Shown here one piece after another: positions 19,985 through 27,893 of a stretch of 64,000 bases of DNA; position 1 is the first letter of the stretch; the number at the start of each line of letters is the position of its first letter. The position numbers and the translations under genes were made by a program. The notes beneath the pieces are model-generated. The model ran no database searches. It was not told the origin of the DNA and was given only the letters and a program-made list of their open reading frames with translations. Source of the stretch: Streptomycetaceae bacterium (GTDB lineage: Bacteria > Actinomycetota > Actinomycetes > Nanopelagicales > Nanopelagicaceae); the NCBI GenBank assembly GCA_027488575.1, contig JAIYBJ010000029.1, positions 62,001-126,000 of the forward strand. The letters run 5' to 3'.

Positions 19985-20332
19985 ATGAATTCGCATGATG
20001 AGTCACAACGTCCATGGGGTCATTACGAAATCTTGCAAGAGAGTGCCATTCATAAAACCAAATGCATCTATGTATTGCCAGGAAAACGTCTGTCGTATCA
20101 ACGCCATCAAAAACGCGCAGAACACTGGTTTATCGTTCAAGGTAGCGCTGAAGTTACGTTAGAAGGAAAAGTTTCACGGCTCTCTTCCGGTGACACCGTT
20201 TCGATTGCTAAAGGCCAACTACATCGGATAGCAAATATTGGGAGTGACGAAGTTATTTTCATCGAAGTTCAAACTGGAACGTACTTTGGCGAAGATGATA
20301 TTGAGCGTATTGAGGACGATTTCGGTCGTTAA
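19985..20332 (+). CDS. cupin of the type II mannose-6-phosphate isomerase family
   Basis: A stand-alone 115-residue cupin matching the C-terminal isomerase domain of bifunctional mannose-1-phosphate guanylyltransferase/mannose-6-phosphate isomerase. It begins with RPWGHYEIL, then VLPGKRLSYQRHQKRAEHW, which supplies the metal-binding His and Glu residues, and ends with VQTGTYFGEDDIERIEDDFGR, all diagnostic. The predicted reaction interconverts mannose 6-phosphate and fructose 6-phosphate, which would feed GDP-mannose for PimA. It lies alone between tRNA-Cys and tRNA-Val. No clear Shine-Dalgarno sequence or TAnnnT-N6 box is seen before its ATG. Confidence 0.9.
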   Translation: MNSHDESQRPWGHYEILQESAIHKTKCIYVLPGKRLSYQRHQKRAEHWFIVQGSAEVTLEGKVSRLSSGDTVSIAKGQLHRIANIGSDEVIFIEVQTGTYFGEDDIERIEDDFGR

Positions 20333-20349
20333 ATTAGCTGTTGTATAGT
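20321..20349 (+). promoter_or_regulatory. tRNA-Val promoter
   Basis: TATAGT at 20344-20349 is 12 bases before the tRNA. A weak TTCGGT at 20321-20326 lies 17 bases upstream of it, inside the end of the cupin gene. Confidence 0.5.
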
Positions 20350-20361
20350 TCTGCTACCTCA

Positions 20362-20433
20362 GGACGATTGGCTCAGCGGTAGAGCACCACATTGACATTG
20401 TGGGGGTCACTGGTTCGATCCCAGTATCGTCCA
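20362..20433 (+). tRNA. tRNA-Val(GAC)
   Basis: A 72-base cloverleaf. The acceptor stem GGACGAT pairs with ATCGTCC at 20426-20432, the anticodon loop TTGACAT has GAC at 20394-20396, and the T arm is ACTGG-TTCGATC-CCAGT. The discriminator is A with no encoded CCA. Confidence 0.97.
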
Positions 20434-20514
20434 CACTCGGTTACTCATTATTTAACTTATCGATTCCTGATTCATTACCAATAAGTAACCTTAACTCTTC
20501 GCTAAAGTTTGCTG

Positions 20515-21267
20515 ATGGCCTACGCGAACAATAAATTCACTGCCGAAGAGTTTTCGGAGTTCCTATCTTCGCGTCGAAGCACTCGTGATTTTCTTCCTAC
20601 ACCAGTACCGCCAGAAATAATTGAGAAAATCCTTCAAGACAGTCTTACTGCACCCAGCTGGTCAAATACCCGTCCTTTTAAAGTCGCTGTAGCTTCGGGA
20701 GACATTCGCGACAGAATTAGTGAAGAGTTTCTTTCCCGATGGAGCGTTCTTTCTACAATCATGCGCAAAGGTTTGCGGAATAAATTACGACTTCTCTACT
20801 CTCGATATGGGCTACCAACAAGCAATCGGTTAATCGTCAAGCCATACCCATCTGAATTGAAACCACGCGCTCAACGAGTTGGACGAGAAATGTACGAAAC
20901 GTTGGGCGTCGTGCGCGGAGACCGCACGGCTCGTGATCAACAGTGGGCAAAGAACTATTCATTCTTTGGGGCACCTGTAGAACTTTTTGTATACGTTCAC
21001 AAATCACTTCACATATACGCAGCTTCAGATGCAGGATTAATGATGCAGAATTTAACGCTCTCCGCACATGCTCATGGGTTAGGAACTTGTGCTCAAGGCG
21101 CTGTTGCCATTTGGGATGATGTTGTTCGCAAGGAGTTTGATGTACCTGATGGATATCGACTTCTGTGTGGCATTGCTGTGGGATATCCAAGTGATTCCTC
21201 AATAAATGACTTTAAAGCTCATCGATTAGAAGTTGAAGAATTAACCGTGAAGCCACGCAATGCGTGA
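20515..21267 (+). CDS. nitroreductase family protein
   Basis: FMN-dependent oxidoreductase fold. The 250-residue sequence has the N-terminal RRSTRDFLPTPV flavin-phosphate motif, APSWSNTRPF, a central FFGAPVELFVYV, and the C-terminal LGTCAQGAVA and CGIAVGYP motifs. The substrate cannot be deduced. I use the ATG at 20515 because TAAAGT lies exactly six bases before it; a TTG two codons upstream is the alternative. It follows tRNA-Val and converges on a small membrane protein gene with a 14-base gap. Confidence 0.9.
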   Translation: MAYANNKFTAEEFSEFLSSRRSTRDFLPTPVPPEIIEKILQDSLTAPSWSNTRPFKVAVASGDIRDRISEEFLSRWSVLSTIMRKGLRNKLRLLYSRYGLPTSNRLIVKPYPSELKPRAQRVGREMYETLGVVRGDRTARDQQWAKNYSFFGAPVELFVYVHKSLHIYAASDAGLMMQNLTLSAHAHGLGTCAQGAVAIWDDVVRKEFDVPDGYRLLCGIAVGYPSDSSINDFKAHRLEVEELTVKPRNA

Positions 21268-21281
21268 TTGCTTCAATCCTT

Positions 21282-21509
21282 CTAGCTATACCAACGAATC
21301 ATTCCAATAATGCCAGCTGTTGCATAAAAAAACTGTAGGAAAAGAATGCCGCGGTGCTTACCCAGGAATGCCCATATTCCAATCAAAAATGAACTGAGAA
21401 GCAATAAAGTAAATCCAATAAATTCAAGACCTGTGTTAGATGCAACCAACAATGAATAAGCAATCGCTGTGAGAACACCAAGCCATTCGAAAAATCGAGA
21501 TTTATTCAT
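21282..21509 (-). CDS. small three-TM membrane protein
   Basis: A 75-residue, almost entirely hydrophobic protein with three likely TM segments (about 9-27, 30-48 and 54-72) and a GMIRW ending. I do not recognise a family with confidence; the G-x-x-x-x-RW end is reminiscent of PnuC-type transporters but the protein is far too short for one. It is the last gene of the SMR transporter-PaiB unit, two bases after the PaiB-like gene, so a role linked to those genes is possible. Confidence 0.7.
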   Translation of the reverse strand: MNKSRFFEWLGVLTAIAYSLLVASNTGLEFIGFTLLLLSSFLIGIWAFLGKHRGILFLQFFYATAGIIGMIRWYS

Positions 21510-21511
21510 TG

Positions 21512-22135
21512 TTACTTCTTATCCTCTGGGCGAAGAAACTCAACTTTATTAGCGGCTTCAATCGCAGAGTCGCTTTTCAATCCAGCGATGACCCCATCGA
21601 GATCTTCCTTGGTTTTGTTCTGACTCATTTTGAAAGAAACTTCTAATCGTGAAACCTTTAGTTCGACACCGACTATTGCTCGCAGCTGGCCCGCAACATA
21701 ATCATCCGGTGCATCATCGAGTTTCCAAGGTTTTTCTCTTCCTGATTCAAAGGAATCTGTCAGATTAGAAACTGCGATGCGCAGCCAATCCACATCATCA
21801 TGAATGATCAACTCGCCATAAACATGGGCCAACATGTAATCCCAGGTGGGAACCACTTTGCCATGCTCCCTCTTTGATGCATACCAACCTGGAGAAATGT
21901 AAGCATCCACTGGTGCGCTTATAAATAGTGCTTCTTCGTTTGTTTTCTCTGACCATTGGGCATTTCCACGGGCAACGTGTCCAATTATTGATTGTTGCAG
22001 TGAATCAAATGTGACAGGTATGAGGGTGGATAAAATTCCTATCCCCGTACTGGTTACTAAGTGCCCACTCTTCAAGTTTTGAAGAAAGGTTTGAGCAACA
22101 GCGTCATCAACTGCAAAGTGGCGAGGGATATACAT
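21512..22135 (-). CDS. PaiB-like FMN-binding family protein
   Basis: A 207-residue member of the PaiB family (split-barrel FMN-binding fold, some members described as negative regulators in Bacillus). It opens with MYIPRHFAV, includes the AYISPGWYASK and VPTWDYMLAHVYG motifs, and ends with SFKMSQNKTKED, matching family landmarks. No HTH is visible. It is directly adjacent to the SMR transporter gene with no intervening base, suggesting an operon. Confidence 0.88.
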   Translation of the reverse strand: MYIPRHFAVDDAVAQTFLQNLKSGHLVTSTGIGILSTLIPVTFDSLQQSIIGHVARGNAQWSEKTNEEALFISAPVDAYISPGWYASKREHGKVVPTWDYMLAHVYGELIIHDDVDWLRIAVSNLTDSFESGREKPWKLDDAPDDYVAGQLRAIVGVELKVSRLEVSFKMSQNKTKEDLDGVIAGLKSDSAIEAANKVEFLRPEDKK

Positions 22136-22459
22136 TTAGTGGCTAACTCCCCCAAGATTCATGATCACAACACCAGCGATGATGATTGTCATGCCAATAA
22201 TGTTTAACTTAGTTAATTCCTGGTTGAAAAAAACCATTCCACCAACTGCAGCTCCGATGATTCCAAATCCTGACCAGATTGCATATGTAATGCCAACGTC
22301 AATTTTCTTCAATGATTGAGACAAGAGTGCGAAAGCAGTTGCGTACCCCAAAAGAACACCGACTGATGGCCATAGTTTGGTAAATCCATCACTAAGTTTG
22401 AGTAATAACGTTCCAACAATTTCGGCCGCAATTGCAATCGCCAACAAGAACCATGTCAT
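22136..22459 (-). CDS. small multidrug resistance (SMR) family transporter
   Basis: A 107-residue protein with four TM segments. Glu13 in IAAEIVGTLLLK corresponds to the essential Glu14 of EmrE, and ITYAIWSGFGIIG is the second family motif. It exports small cationic compounds or guanidinium-type molecules in known relatives; which subtype this is cannot be settled by eye. TACCAT is exactly six bases before the ATG. Confidence 0.93.
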   Translation of the reverse strand: MTWFLLAIAIAAEIVGTLLLKLSDGFTKLWPSVGVLLGYATAFALLSQSLKKIDVGITYAIWSGFGIIGAAVGGMVFFNQELTKLNIIGMTIIIAGVVIMNLGGVSH

Positions 22460-22465
22460 AACGCA

Positions 22466-22484
22466 ATGGTATCCGTATTATCAT
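22466..22484. promoter_or_regulatory. divergent leaderless -10 pair (SMR gene and DUF4287 gene)
   Basis: TACCAT on the minus strand (22466-22471) is six bases from the SMR ATG at 22459. TATCAT on the plus strand (22479-22484) is six bases from the ATG at 22491. The whole divergent region is 31 bases. Confidence 0.6.
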
Positions 22485-22490
22485 TTAACT

Positions 22491-23042
22491 ATGCCTACGA
22501 AAGACCCAAGCCGAGAAGCTCATTTTCCACTTATAGAGAAGAAGTACGGCGAACCAATGAAATACTGGTTCAAGGTCATGGCAACGATTAAAGAAAAAAA
22601 GTATCCCGAACAAATTGCCCATCTACGAGAAAACTACGGCTTCTCACAAGCGCATGCAAACGCGTTGGTTATGTTCTCTCGTGGTTCTACAACTACTCGC
22701 AAGTTTGAGACACCCGCCGATTATTTCAAGTCTATTGATCCGATTCAGGCAAAAACTCTTAGAAAAGTTTTCCGAATTTTGAAGGCGAAGTATCCTGAGT
22801 TGGAACTTGTTACTGCTTGGAATCAGCCAATGCTCCGAAATGGTAAACATTATGTTTTTGGCGCATCAGTGGCGAGGAATCATATTTTGATTGCGCCTTT
22901 TGACTCTGAAGTAATCAAGAAGATGGCGCCACAGCTCAAGGGTTATAAAGTAAACAAAAAGACTGTTGCCGTGCCTAATGATTGGGAAGTGGATGAAAAA
23001 ATCTTAATTAATATGGTTAAGAGCGCTCTTTCACAAAGGTAA
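22491..23042 (+). CDS. DUF4287 and DUF1801-like domain protein
   Basis: A 183-residue soluble protein. Residues about 8-65 match DUF4287 (HFPLIEKKYGEPMKYWF, HLRENYGFSQAHANALVM). The second half resembles the YdhG/DUF1801 or DUF5655 fold, with a long helix then WNQPMLRNGKHYVFGASVARNHILIAPF. No function is established. I start at the ATG at 22491 because TATCAT is six bases upstream; an earlier frame start at 22377 lies inside the SMR gene and encodes unrelated residues. The 3' end overlaps the convergent hydrolase gene by 26 bases. Confidence 0.85.
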   Translation: MPTKDPSREAHFPLIEKKYGEPMKYWFKVMATIKEKKYPEQIAHLRENYGFSQAHANALVMFSRGSTTTRKFETPADYFKSIDPIQAKTLRKVFRILKAKYPELELVTAWNQPMLRNGKHYVFGASVARNHILIAPFDSEVIKKMAPQLKGYKVNKKTVAVPNDWEVDEKILINMVKSALSQR

Positions 23043-23784
23043 GGGATTTTTCGAAGATAGTCTCCATGTCGTGATCCAGTGTCGCAACGTGGTAACTATT
23101 CGTTAACTCCACCCTTTCCTTATCTTTCGAACTGATTCCCTTAAGAATAATCTCCGTATTTGATACAGGAAGTACGTGATCGTCGGTGCTGTGAAAGAGC
23201 AGCGTTGGAATACTTATTCTTCCCAAATTTTCACGGGTCACTTCGAGCATTTTTGTAAGTTCGTATACGCCTACGAGTGGATTCACATCGTAGGAATAAT
23301 CGGCAATATTCTTGCGCTTGATGTCATTGCCGGGTGCTGAGCGCATTTTTTTGAACCTCGAGTAAATCTTTGCCACAGTCGGAGTTACAAACGGAATATG
23401 AATCATCGGATTTACTAAGACAATTCCGGTGATTATCTCTTGATGATTCTGGGTGGTGTAAAGGGTTATTCCCCCGCCCATCGAAAAGCCAAAAACAAAG
23501 ACTTTTGAGCAACTCTTTTGTAGTTCGCGTAACTCGCTCTCAACTTTTCGCGTCCATTCTTGCCACGTAACGTTATTTAAATCTTCGGGTTTTGTTCCGT
23601 GACCTGGCAAACAAGGTACGCGAACTGTGTATCCCTGCTGGTGCATGAATTCTGCCCAAGGGCGCATTGAAGATGGAGAGCTAGTGAAGCCATGGACTAA
23701 AAGAATTCCAACTTCTTTGGTTGCACCTTTTCCTATTGCGGCGAAATCATCTAAATATCCAACTGGTGCACCAATAACTCCCAT
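23017..23784 (-). CDS. alpha/beta hydrolase, carboxylesterase or monoacylglycerol lipase-like
   Basis: A 255-residue hydrolase. LLVHGFTSSP forms the oxyanion region, GFSMGG provides the nucleophile serine, and DDHVLP and a late histidine (YHVATLDHD) complete the triad. The short LPGHGTKPEDL cap region resembles Est30-like carboxylesterases and bacterial monoacylglycerol lipases. The substrate is unknown. TACTCT lies seven bases before the ATG. Confidence 0.9.
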   Translation of the reverse strand: MGVIGAPVGYLDDFAAIGKGATKEVGILLVHGFTSSPSSMRPWAEFMHQQGYTVRVPCLPGHGTKPEDLNNVTWQEWTRKVESELRELQKSCSKVFVFGFSMGGGITLYTTQNHQEIITGIVLVNPMIHIPFVTPTVAKIYSRFKKMRSAPGNDIKRKNIADYSYDVNPLVGVYELTKMLEVTRENLGRISIPTLLFHSTDDHVLPVSNTEIILKGISSKDKERVELTNSYHVATLDHDMETIFEKSLTFVKERS

Positions 23785-23806
23785 GAAAGAAAGAGTACGG
23801 TGTGAA

Positions 23807-24850
23807 TTAATTCGAAGCGAGATTTTGCGTCAGTGTTGCCCACTGGTTTAACAGCGCAGATGCTTTGCCGGAATCCACCGCATCTGTTGCACGCTTTAAT
23901 CCCAGTTGAAAACGTTGATGAATATCTGACTTCACATCTCCTTCAAAGGCTGCAATCGCAGCTGCAGCGTTAAGTAAAACTGCATCGCGTGGCGCTCCGT
24001 GTTCGCCATCAAAAATTGCACGAGTAATTCGCGCGTTTTCATTGGCATCTCCCCCGACAAGTGCCGAAATAGGCGCCCTTGCTAAACCAAAATCTGCGGG
24101 TTCTATTCGATCACTTTCGATGGTGCCATCTCCTATTGATAAAACTGATGTTGTGGTTGCAAGTGTTATTTCATCAAGCCCATCATCTCCTCGAAAAACA
24201 AAGCCATCTACACCGCGATCGCCCAGAACTTGCGCCATAACTAAGTGCATCCGCTCATTAGCAACACCGATGGCTGCTGCCTGTGGTTTTGCCGGATTAG
24301 CCAATGGCCCCAAAACATTAAAAACCGTTGGCACGCCTAACTCTTTACGCACCGCTGCGGCATTTTTCATTGCAGGATGAAACTTTTGCGCGAAACAAAA
24401 ACCAATCCCTAGTTCAGAAACTGTTTTTTCGACACCAGATCCATCTAGCGAGATGTTTACTCCGAGAGCTTCGAGTAAATCTGCGGCGCCTGATTTAGAT
24501 GATGATGCTCTGTTGCCGTGTTTTACAACGCGGGCTCCGGCAGCCGCTGCGATGATGGCAGCAGTGGTTGAAATATTGATGGTGTGTGCCCCATCGCCAC
24601 CCGTGCCTACAGTGTCAACTGATCTTTGACTTATCTTGATTGGTGCACTGTGACTAAACATTTCTGAAACAAAAGCACCGACTTCATCAGAGGTTTCACC
24701 TTTGTTTTTAAGGGCGATTAAAAAGGCTGCGAGATCAGAACCTTCTGCTCGACCTTCAAGAATTTCGCGCATAAACCACTGCGCATCCGTACTCGTTAAA
24801 TTTAATCCAGACTCAAGTGCAGCGACAGATTCTTTCCATCTAGCACTCAT
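23807..24850 (-). CDS. trpD: anthranilate phosphoribosyltransferase
   Basis: Adds phosphoribose from PRPP to anthranilate in tryptophan synthesis. The 347-residue protein has the conserved VGTGGDG, INISTT, KHGNRASSSKSGAADLLEALG and FNVLGPLANP motifs. It follows the receiver-like gene by 18 bases with AAAGG as ribosome binding site, matching the actinobacterial order trpD-receiver-ctaE. No other trp gene is present in the window. Confidence 0.97.
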   Translation of the reverse strand: MSARWKESVAALESGLNLTSTDAQWFMREILEGRAEGSDLAAFLIALKNKGETSDEVGAFVSEMFSHSAPIKISQRSVDTVGTGGDGAHTINISTTAAIIAAAAGARVVKHGNRASSSKSGAADLLEALGVNISLDGSGVEKTVSELGIGFCFAQKFHPAMKNAAAVRKELGVPTVFNVLGPLANPAKPQAAAIGVANERMHLVMAQVLGDRGVDGFVFRGDDGLDEITLATTTSVLSIGDGTIESDRIEPADFGLARAPISALVGGDANENARITRAIFDGEHGAPRDAVLLNAAAAIAAFEGDVKSDIHQRFQLGLKRATDAVDSGKASALLNQWATLTQNLASN

Positions 24851-24868
24851 GGTTGGGCCTTTAAGAAG

Positions 24869-25309
24869 TTAAGCCGAAGTAAGTGAGCCGGTACGCAGCA
24901 ACTCTGCAACAGTTCGAGCAAGGGTAAAAGGATCTATCGGATGAATTACAGATGCTTCAACTTTTGACCATGCTGCAAGCCAGGCATCTTCTTTTCTTCC
25001 AGTTATAGCCAATACAGGTGGGCAGTTGAAAACTTCATCCTTTAATTGACGGGCTACTCCGAGGCCGCCTTCTGGAGTCGCTTCTCCATCCAAAATAAAC
25101 AAGTCAATCTTGAAGGTGCCATCTTGGGATTTTCTATCGATGTATTGGCGAAGAGCAGCACCTGTCGCGAATTCATGAATTTCATGTTCTGGTAGATCCT
25201 CGGCAATTCGCTTTCCGAGGGCAAGAATTACAGCCGCTCTCACCGAGCTGTCATCGGAATAGATAGCGATCTGCTTCTTCTTCTGAGCAGTTGCGTCGTG
25301 GGAAACCAT
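24869..25309 (-). CDS. receiver-like protein, lysine replaced by histidine
   Basis: A 146-residue single receiver fold with no output domain. Asp19-Asp20 (acid pocket), Asp74 in LFILDGE (phospho-acceptor position) and Thr103 in AITGR are present. The conserved lysine before proline is His123 (VIHPIDP), so normal phosphotransfer chemistry may be altered. The same gene is found between trpD and ctaE in other actinobacteria, but its role is unknown. TAGGAT is six bases before the ATG. Confidence 0.8.
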   Translation of the reverse strand: MVSHDATAQKKKQIAIYSDDSSVRAAVILALGKRIAEDLPEHEIHEFATGAALRQYIDRKSQDGTFKIDLFILDGEATPEGGLGVARQLKDEVFNCPPVLAITGRKEDAWLAAWSKVEASVIHPIDPFTLARTVAELLRTGSLTSA

Positions 25310-25315
25310 GGCCTC

Positions 25316-25321
25316 ATCCTA
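25316..25321 (-). promoter_or_regulatory. -10 box of leaderless receiver-trpD promoter
   Basis: TAGGAT on the minus strand, then GAGGCC and the ATG at 25309. Confidence 0.6.
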
Positions 25322-25450
25322 TTAGTTTGTTCCCGGATTTTTGAGCAAGAATTTGTAGTGACCCGTTTCACCCATTCAGGGCAAAAATGACGCGGTCAAC
25401 AAGGTCTTCGGCGGTGGAAGTCAGGCGCCTTTGCAGGAATAATCATCCCT

Positions 25451-26074
25451 ATGTCCAGTGAAGCCACAGCCCATAAAATCACGCGCCCTAACTTGGTCGC
25501 GGTTGGAACCATAGTTTGGCTCTCTAGCGAGTTGATGTTTTTCGCAGGTTTGTTCGCCATTTACTTTACAACGCGCGCGGTGCAAGGTCCGACCATCTGG
25601 TCGCAAGGCGCAGAACTTCTCAGCATTCCCTTTGCTGCTGCTAATACAACAGTTTTGGTTCTCTCATCAGTTACGTGTCAGTTTGGTGTTTTTGCTGCAG
25701 AACGTTTTCAGAATAAACGAACTGGTTCATTTTTTCAGATGAGCAAATGGGGAATGCGCGAGTGGTTCGCACTCACATTCCTTATGGGTGCATTCTTCAT
25801 CGCTGGCCAGGTTTACGAATACGCGGTCCTAGTTTCAGAAGGCTTGACTCTCTCCTCAACGGCGTATGGATCAATTTTTTATATCGCAACCGGCTTCCAC
25901 GGCCTGCACGTAACTGGCGGACTCATTGCCTTTCTTATCGTGATGCTGCGTGTTGCAAAGGCTCGTCGTTTCACCCATTCCCAAGCAACAACTGCGATTG
26001 TTGTTTCTTACTACTGGCACTTCGTCGACGTTGTATGGATTGCACTCTTCTCAGCAATTTACTTAATCAAATGA
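25451..26074 (+). CDS. ctaE: cytochrome c oxidase subunit III
   Basis: Third subunit of the aa3 oxidase in the bc1-aa3 supercomplex. The 207 residues give five TM segments, as usual for the actinobacterial short form, with [15 protein letters not shown] near the N-terminus, FHGLHVTGG, and a C-terminal [14 protein letters not shown] motif. It leads the ctaE-qcrC-qcrA-qcrB operon. The 141-base region upstream has no gene; it contains a small TGAC-GCG-GTCA inverted repeat at 25388-25398 and A+T-rich sequence just before the ATG. Confidence 0.96.
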   Translation: MSSEATAHKITRPNLVAVGTIVWLSSELMFFAGLFAIYFTTRAVQGPTIWSQGAELLSIPFAAANTTVLVLSSVTCQFGVFAAERFQNKRTGSFFQMSKWGMREWFALTFLMGAFFIAGQVYEYAVLVSEGLTLSSTAYGSIFYIATGFHGLHVTGGLIAFLIVMLRVAKARRFTHSQATTAIVVSYYWHFVDVVWIALFSAIYLIK

Positions 26075-26098
26075 TTTTAAGATAACGAAAGGCACATT

Positions 26099-26890
26099 GT
26101 GAAGCGACTATCCCGATACCGCAGACATCGCGCTGTAGCACCATTAATGTTGGTGTTCGCGCTTTTAGCTATCGGTACAACTTTTTCAGTTGCAAGCGCA
26201 ACACCAAATAAATCAGCACTTGCGTTAGCTCGCTCGGCAGTGATTGAAGAAGGAAAACAACTATTCTTGAAAGGTTGTTCGTCATGCCACGGTCTCAATG
26301 CTGAAGGTGGCGCTATCGCTCCTTCACTGATTGGAGTTGGCGCTGCTTCTGTAGATTTCCAAGTTGCAACTGGTCGTATGCCAATGGCTGATATGAGCAC
26401 ACAGGCAATGCGTAAAGAACCGGTCTATACCCCTGAACAAGTTGCCGCTCTAGCAGCATATGTGGCATCTCTTGCACCGGGACCAGAAATTCCAGGTGAT
26501 GAATTATTAAATTATGAACGCGATGGAAGCCTTGCAGAAGGTGGAGAATTATTTAGAAATAACTGCGCTATGTGCCATAACTTCGCTGGTCAAGGTGGCG
26601 CGCTAACGCAAGGTAAATACGCACCAACAGTTATGGGTGTGGAACCTGTACATATTTATGAAGCGATGATTACCGGACCACAATCCATGCCAGTTTTTTC
26701 TGACAAAACACTTACTCCTGAAGAGAAGTTATCCATCATCAAGTGGATCAAAGCTGCAGAAGCTGAACCAGCATTAGGTGGTGCATCACTTGGAAGAGTT
26801 GGTCCTGTTACTGAAGGTTTGCTTGTTTGGACACTCGGTATTGGAATGTTAATTGGCGTTGCAGTCTGGCTTGCAATGAAGGCGAGATAA
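26099..26890 (+). CDS. qcrC: diheme cytochrome c subunit of bc1 complex
   Basis: Electron carrier that links the bc1 complex directly to cytochrome oxidase and replaces a soluble cytochrome c. Two heme c sites are visible in the 263-residue protein, C60-x2-C63-H64 and C156-x2-C159-H160, followed by a C-terminal TM segment near 238-258. An N-terminal TM or signal segment lies at about 13-32. Duplication of the heme domain is the actinobacterial hallmark. The start is GTG at 26099 with GAAAGG upstream. Confidence 0.97.
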   Translation: MKRLSRYRRHRAVAPLMLVFALLAIGTTFSVASATPNKSALALARSAVIEEGKQLFLKGCSSCHGLNAEGGAIAPSLIGVGAASVDFQVATGRMPMADMSTQAMRKEPVYTPEQVAALAAYVASLAPGPEIPGDELLNYERDGSLAEGGELFRNNCAMCHNFAGQGGALTQGKYAPTVMGVEPVHIYEAMITGPQSMPVFSDKTLTPEEKLSIIKWIKAAEAEPALGGASLGRVGPVTEGLLVWTLGIGMLIGVAVWLAMKAR

Positions 26891-26897
26891 GGAAAAC

Positions 26898-27893
26898 ATG
26901 GCACACGAAATCGAACCAATTTCCGATCCTGGAATTCCGCCACACGTTCATCGCAAAGCAGATGAAGATCCAGTCGCTGCAAAGAGAGCTGAGCGTCAAG
27001 TAGCAATACTCTTCTCACTTTCAACCCTCGGAACACTACTTTTCATTTTTTCTTACGTAGCAATTCCTGATGATGTATTCATCTTCTTGCCGATTATGGG
27101 CAATACAAATGCGCATCAACTCTTCTTAGGTCTCGGCCTTGCATTCTCACTCTTCTTTATTGGAATTGGTGCAATCCATTGGGCTAAGACTCTTATGCCA
27201 GATAATGAAGTTACTGTACAGCGTCACGAGTTCCGCTCAACTGAAGAAGATCGCAAAGAGTTTGTTAAGACTGCTAAAGAGGGCGCGGCAGCTGCAGGAT
27301 TAGGCCGTCGATCATTAATAAAAAGATCCCTCGGCTTATCACTTGGTTTAGTTGGTTTGTCTCCTTTGATTTTGCTTCGCGACCTCGGTCCACTTCCGGG
27401 AGATTCACTAACAAAAACAAGTTGGAAAGCTGGCACTCGCTTAGTAACTGATCCCGGTGATCGCCCAATCAAGCCAGAAGATTTAGAAGTGGGCGCTGTA
27501 GCCCAGGTTCTTCCAGAACTGGCTCCCGGAAAAGATCATCACAAACTCAGTGACATCGCGAAGGATGCAGTTCTCCTTATTCGTCTGCGCCCAGAAGAGT
27601 TCAATTTGGATGCGGAACGTCTGTCCTGGACACACGAAGGCATCATTGCGTTCTCAAAGATTTGTTCACATATGGGCTGCGCTGTTGCGCTCTATGAACA
27701 ACAGACAAAACACTTGCTCTGTCCATGCCACCAGTCAACATTTGATGTGACTCGCGCCGCAAAGGTCTTATTTGGACCTGCGGCCCGACCACTACCTCAA
27801 TTAGCATTGGCTCTAGATGCCGAGGGGTATCTAATTGCTAAACAACCATTTAGTGAACCTGTTGGACCTAGTTTTTGGGAGCGCTCATCATGA
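26898..27893 (+). CDS. qcrA: Rieske iron-sulfur subunit of bc1 complex
   Basis: A 331-residue Rieske protein with an extended N-terminus carrying three TM segments, typical of actinobacteria. Cluster ligands are in CSHMGC and LCPCHQS, within the C-terminal Rieske domain. The following AAKVLFGPAARPLPQ is also characteristic. The start is seven bases after qcrC, and the stop overlaps the qcrB start as ATGA. Confidence 0.97.
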   Translation: MAHEIEPISDPGIPPHVHRKADEDPVAAKRAERQVAILFSLSTLGTLLFIFSYVAIPDDVFIFLPIMGNTNAHQLFLGLGLAFSLFFIGIGAIHWAKTLMPDNEVTVQRHEFRSTEEDRKEFVKTAKEGAAAAGLGRRSLIKRSLGLSLGLVGLSPLILLRDLGPLPGDSLTKTSWKAGTRLVTDPGDRPIKPEDLEVGAVAQVLPELAPGKDHHKLSDIAKDAVLLIRLRPEEFNLDAERLSWTHEGIIAFSKICSHMGCAVALYEQQTKHLLCPCHQSTFDVTRAAKVLFGPAARPLPQLALALDAEGYLIAKQPFSEPVGPSFWERSS

